DNA of 6,785 bases from JBCAWW01 sp039024315 (GTDB taxonomy: Bacteria; Bacteroidota; Bacteroidia; J057), in NCBI GenBank assembly GCA_039024315.1, contig JBCCQN010000312.1, forward strand, positions 1 through 6,785, in the 5' to 3' direction. Shown here piece after piece: positions 5,577-6,785 of this stretch; positions within the stretch are counted from its first letter, which is position 1; each line of letters starts with the position of its first letter. The translations under genes were made by a program, and so were the position numbers. The notes below the pieces were generated by a model, which saw nothing but the letters and a program-made list of their open reading frames with translations, was not told the origin of the DNA and ran no database searches.

Positions 5577-5675
5577 TTTAGTCATACAGAAATGTTTTAA
5601 ATCATTTTCCAAAACACTTAGACGAAGAGGTGGTTTTGTTTATGCTTTCCAATAATTATATCAAAACCTACAGTG

Positions 5676-6521
5676 ATGAAACTAAAATATCTCTTCAGTC
5701 TCTTAGCGCTCTTTGGCGCGCTTGGACTTAACGCTCAGCAATCAGAAGTATCTCTTATTGGCGATCCTGATTCCCCTATCAAGTTGCGTGCCTCGGCCGA
5801 ATTGGGCTATGTAGCCGCCCTTAGCCATAAAATCCAGTTTGGTAATTCAGGAACTTATTACAATTACGTAAAAGATGGAGGGCAAGACGTGCTTTTTCCT
5901 TTTACCCGTTTGTCCCTCGATATGGAGATCGGTCGCAATACCATCACCCTTTTGTATCAACCATTGCGTATCGAATCAGAAGTTTTGTTGAGCGATGATC
6001 TGATTGTGGATGACTTAACGTTCCCCGCAGGGATAGCGATCCGCAATCTTTACAATTTCCCTTTTTACCGCATCAGCTATATGCGTGAAGTCTTGCCAAA
6101 CCGTCCTCGTGCTTATTTCTCTTGGGGAGGTACCATCCAGATTCGTAATGCCACGATTTCTTTCCAGTCATTGGACGGGACTCTCTTTCGTACCGATCGC
6201 AACGTAGGGATCGTACCGGCTTTTAAATTGCGTACAGGAACGCTGATTGGTAATAACTTTTTTGCCGAAGTCGAAGCCGACGGTATGTACGCGCCTGTGA
6301 GTTATCTCAATGGTAGTGACAACGAAGTGGTAGGAGCAATTCTGGACGGTAGTTTCCGTATTGGCGCCAATTTGCGCTCTGATAGACTCTTTTTGAACCT
6401 TCGCTACCTAGGAGGAGGAGCTGTCGGTACTAGCACGGACGATGAAGGTCCCGGTGATGGTTATGTCCGTAACTGGCTCCACTTTTTGACCGTCGGCATC
6501 GGTTATAGCTATCAGTTTTAG
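5676..6521 (+). CDS. Outer-membrane beta-barrel protein of unknown family
   Basis: This is a 281-residue protein starting at the ATG at 5676; a GTG three bases earlier (5673) is in frame but the ATG gives the cleaner signal peptide. The N-terminus MKLKYLFSLLALFGALGLNA is a Sec signal with likely cleavage before QQSEVSL (residue 21). The mature protein is a run of alternating amphipathic strands (SAELGYVAAL, RLSLDMEIGRNTITLLYQPL, YFSWGGTIQIRNATISF, SFRIGANLRS, LFLNLRYLGGG) and ends in the strand HFLTVGIGYSYQF. A terminal phenylalanine is the classic signal for outer-membrane insertion by the BAM machinery. I do not recognise the family, and it does not show the PorT-type block seen in the barrel gene on the other strand. 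The next gene, also for an exported protein, begins 87 bases later and may belong to the same transcript. Confidence 0.82.
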   Translation: MKLKYLFSLLALFGALGLNAQQSEVSLIGDPDSPIKLRASAELGYVAALSHKIQFGNSGTYYNYVKDGGQDVLFPFTRLSLDMEIGRNTITLLYQPLRIESEVLLSDDLIVDDLTFPAGIAIRNLYNFPFYRISYMREVLPNRPRAYFSWGGTIQIRNATISFQSLDGTLFRTDRNVGIVPAFKLRTGTLIGNNFFAEVEADGMYAPVSYLNGSDNEVVGAILDGSFRIGANLRSDRLFLNLRYLGGGAVGTSTDDEGPGDGYVRNWLHFLTVGIGYSYQF

Positions 6522-6608
6522 CCCTTAAAAATTAGTCCTCAAAAGGAGACATTGAACCGAGTCGCTCTGAAGGCGTAATATTGCTTAGAGATCCTAAAGC
6601 CAATCGCC

Positions 6609-6785
6609 ATGAACAGAGCCCTCCTTCTTTGTCTCCTTTTTTTATTGGCCTCTTTTTCCCTCCAGGCCCAATACAATTTGCCCCAAGCATCAGTACTTGC
6701 TGCTAATCAGGTGCAAATCATCACCGTCAAATGGGTTACGCTGCCTTCCTTGTCCCCTAAAGGCAAACCCTTGCCTGACGGCAGA
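6609..6785 (+). CDS. Exported protein, 3' end missing
   Basis: An ATG at 6609 opens a frame with no stop for 59 codons to the end of the window. The N-terminus MNRALLLCLLFLLASFSLQA is a strong Sec signal peptide with likely cleavage before QYNLPQAS (residue 21). The start of the mature part (VLAANQVQIITVKWVTLPSLSPKGKPLPDG) shows no domain I can name. It begins 87 bases after the stop of the upstream barrel gene on the same strand, and like that gene it codes for an envelope or secreted protein. The Cys at position 8 lies inside the hydrophobic core and is not a lipobox cysteine, so this is probably not a lipoprotein. Too little is present for a functional call. Confidence 0.75.
   Translation, partial: MNRALLLCLLFLLASFSLQAQYNLPQASVLAANQVQIITVKWVTLPSLSPKGKPLPDGR

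Larger units (their letters stand above)
5190..5675. other. Divergent intergenic region, 486 bases, with repeats
   Basis: This region separates the - strand stator operon from the + strand barrel gene and should hold both promoters. I could not find a convincing copy of the Bacteroidota promoter (TTTG, about 19 bases, TAnnTTTG) for either direction. It contains the inverted copy of the dispersed palindromic repeat (5459-5488) and a compound hairpin (5528-5576). Short open frames cross it on both strands (for example 5371-5655 on +), but they run through the repeats and their translations show no domain, signal peptide or sensible composition, so I treat the region as non-coding. Confidence 0.7.

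Noticed and set aside
5371..5655. 94-residue open frame on the + strand
   Set aside because: It runs through the palindromic repeat and the compound hairpin and its translation looks like translated intergenic DNA.
5635..5665. Bacteroidota promoter before the 5676 gene (TTTG at 5635-5638)
   Set aside because: No good TAnnTTTG box lies about 19 bases downstream, and the transcript start would fall almost on the start codon.

Overview
The window looks like chromosomal DNA from a free-living Bacteroidota, plausibly of the Saprospiria/Lewinella kind. Three things point there: PD40-propeller and PorT-type outer-membrane proteins, start codons preceded by A-rich leaders without a clear Shine-Dalgarno sequence, and dispersed palindromes of the TCCCGAAAGCTTTCGGGA type. 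The lineage call is an inference from style; there is no marker gene.

Left part, + strand (1-2437): the 3' end of a PD40 beta-propeller protein; a block of hairpin and palindrome repeats; a DUF2200 protein; a small membrane protein of unknown function 24 bases further on; and a small lipoprotein with four further cysteines.

Middle part, - strand (5189 down to 2493): four tightly packed genes that read as one operon. In transcription order they are a PorT-like outer-membrane beta-barrel, a cytoplasmic double zinc-ribbon protein, a one-pass ExbD/MotB-like protein and a MotA/TolQ/ExbB-type proton-channel subunit. The gaps are 4, 9 and 11 bases. The ExbD-like protein has the FLD motif in its membrane segment, then a Pro/Lys/Glu-rich linker reminiscent of TonB, then a C-terminal domain that is neither a recognisable OmpA peptidoglycan anchor nor a TonB C-terminal domain. 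The set has the parts of a self-contained machine powered by the proton-motive force: a stator in the inner membrane, a periplasm-spanning arm, a candidate outer-membrane partner and a cytoplasmic zinc protein. It matches none of Tol-Pal, TonB-ExbBD, MotAB, GldLM or Zorya as I know them, and is the best candidate here for an undescribed system.

Right part: a 486-base divergent intergenic region carries an inverted copy of the left-hand palindromic repeat and a compound hairpin. Two + strand genes for exported proteins follow: a complete outer-membrane barrel of unknown family (5676-6521) and the 5' end of another secreted protein that runs off the window (6609-6785).

No tRNA, rRNA, CRISPR array, transposase or phage gene was seen.
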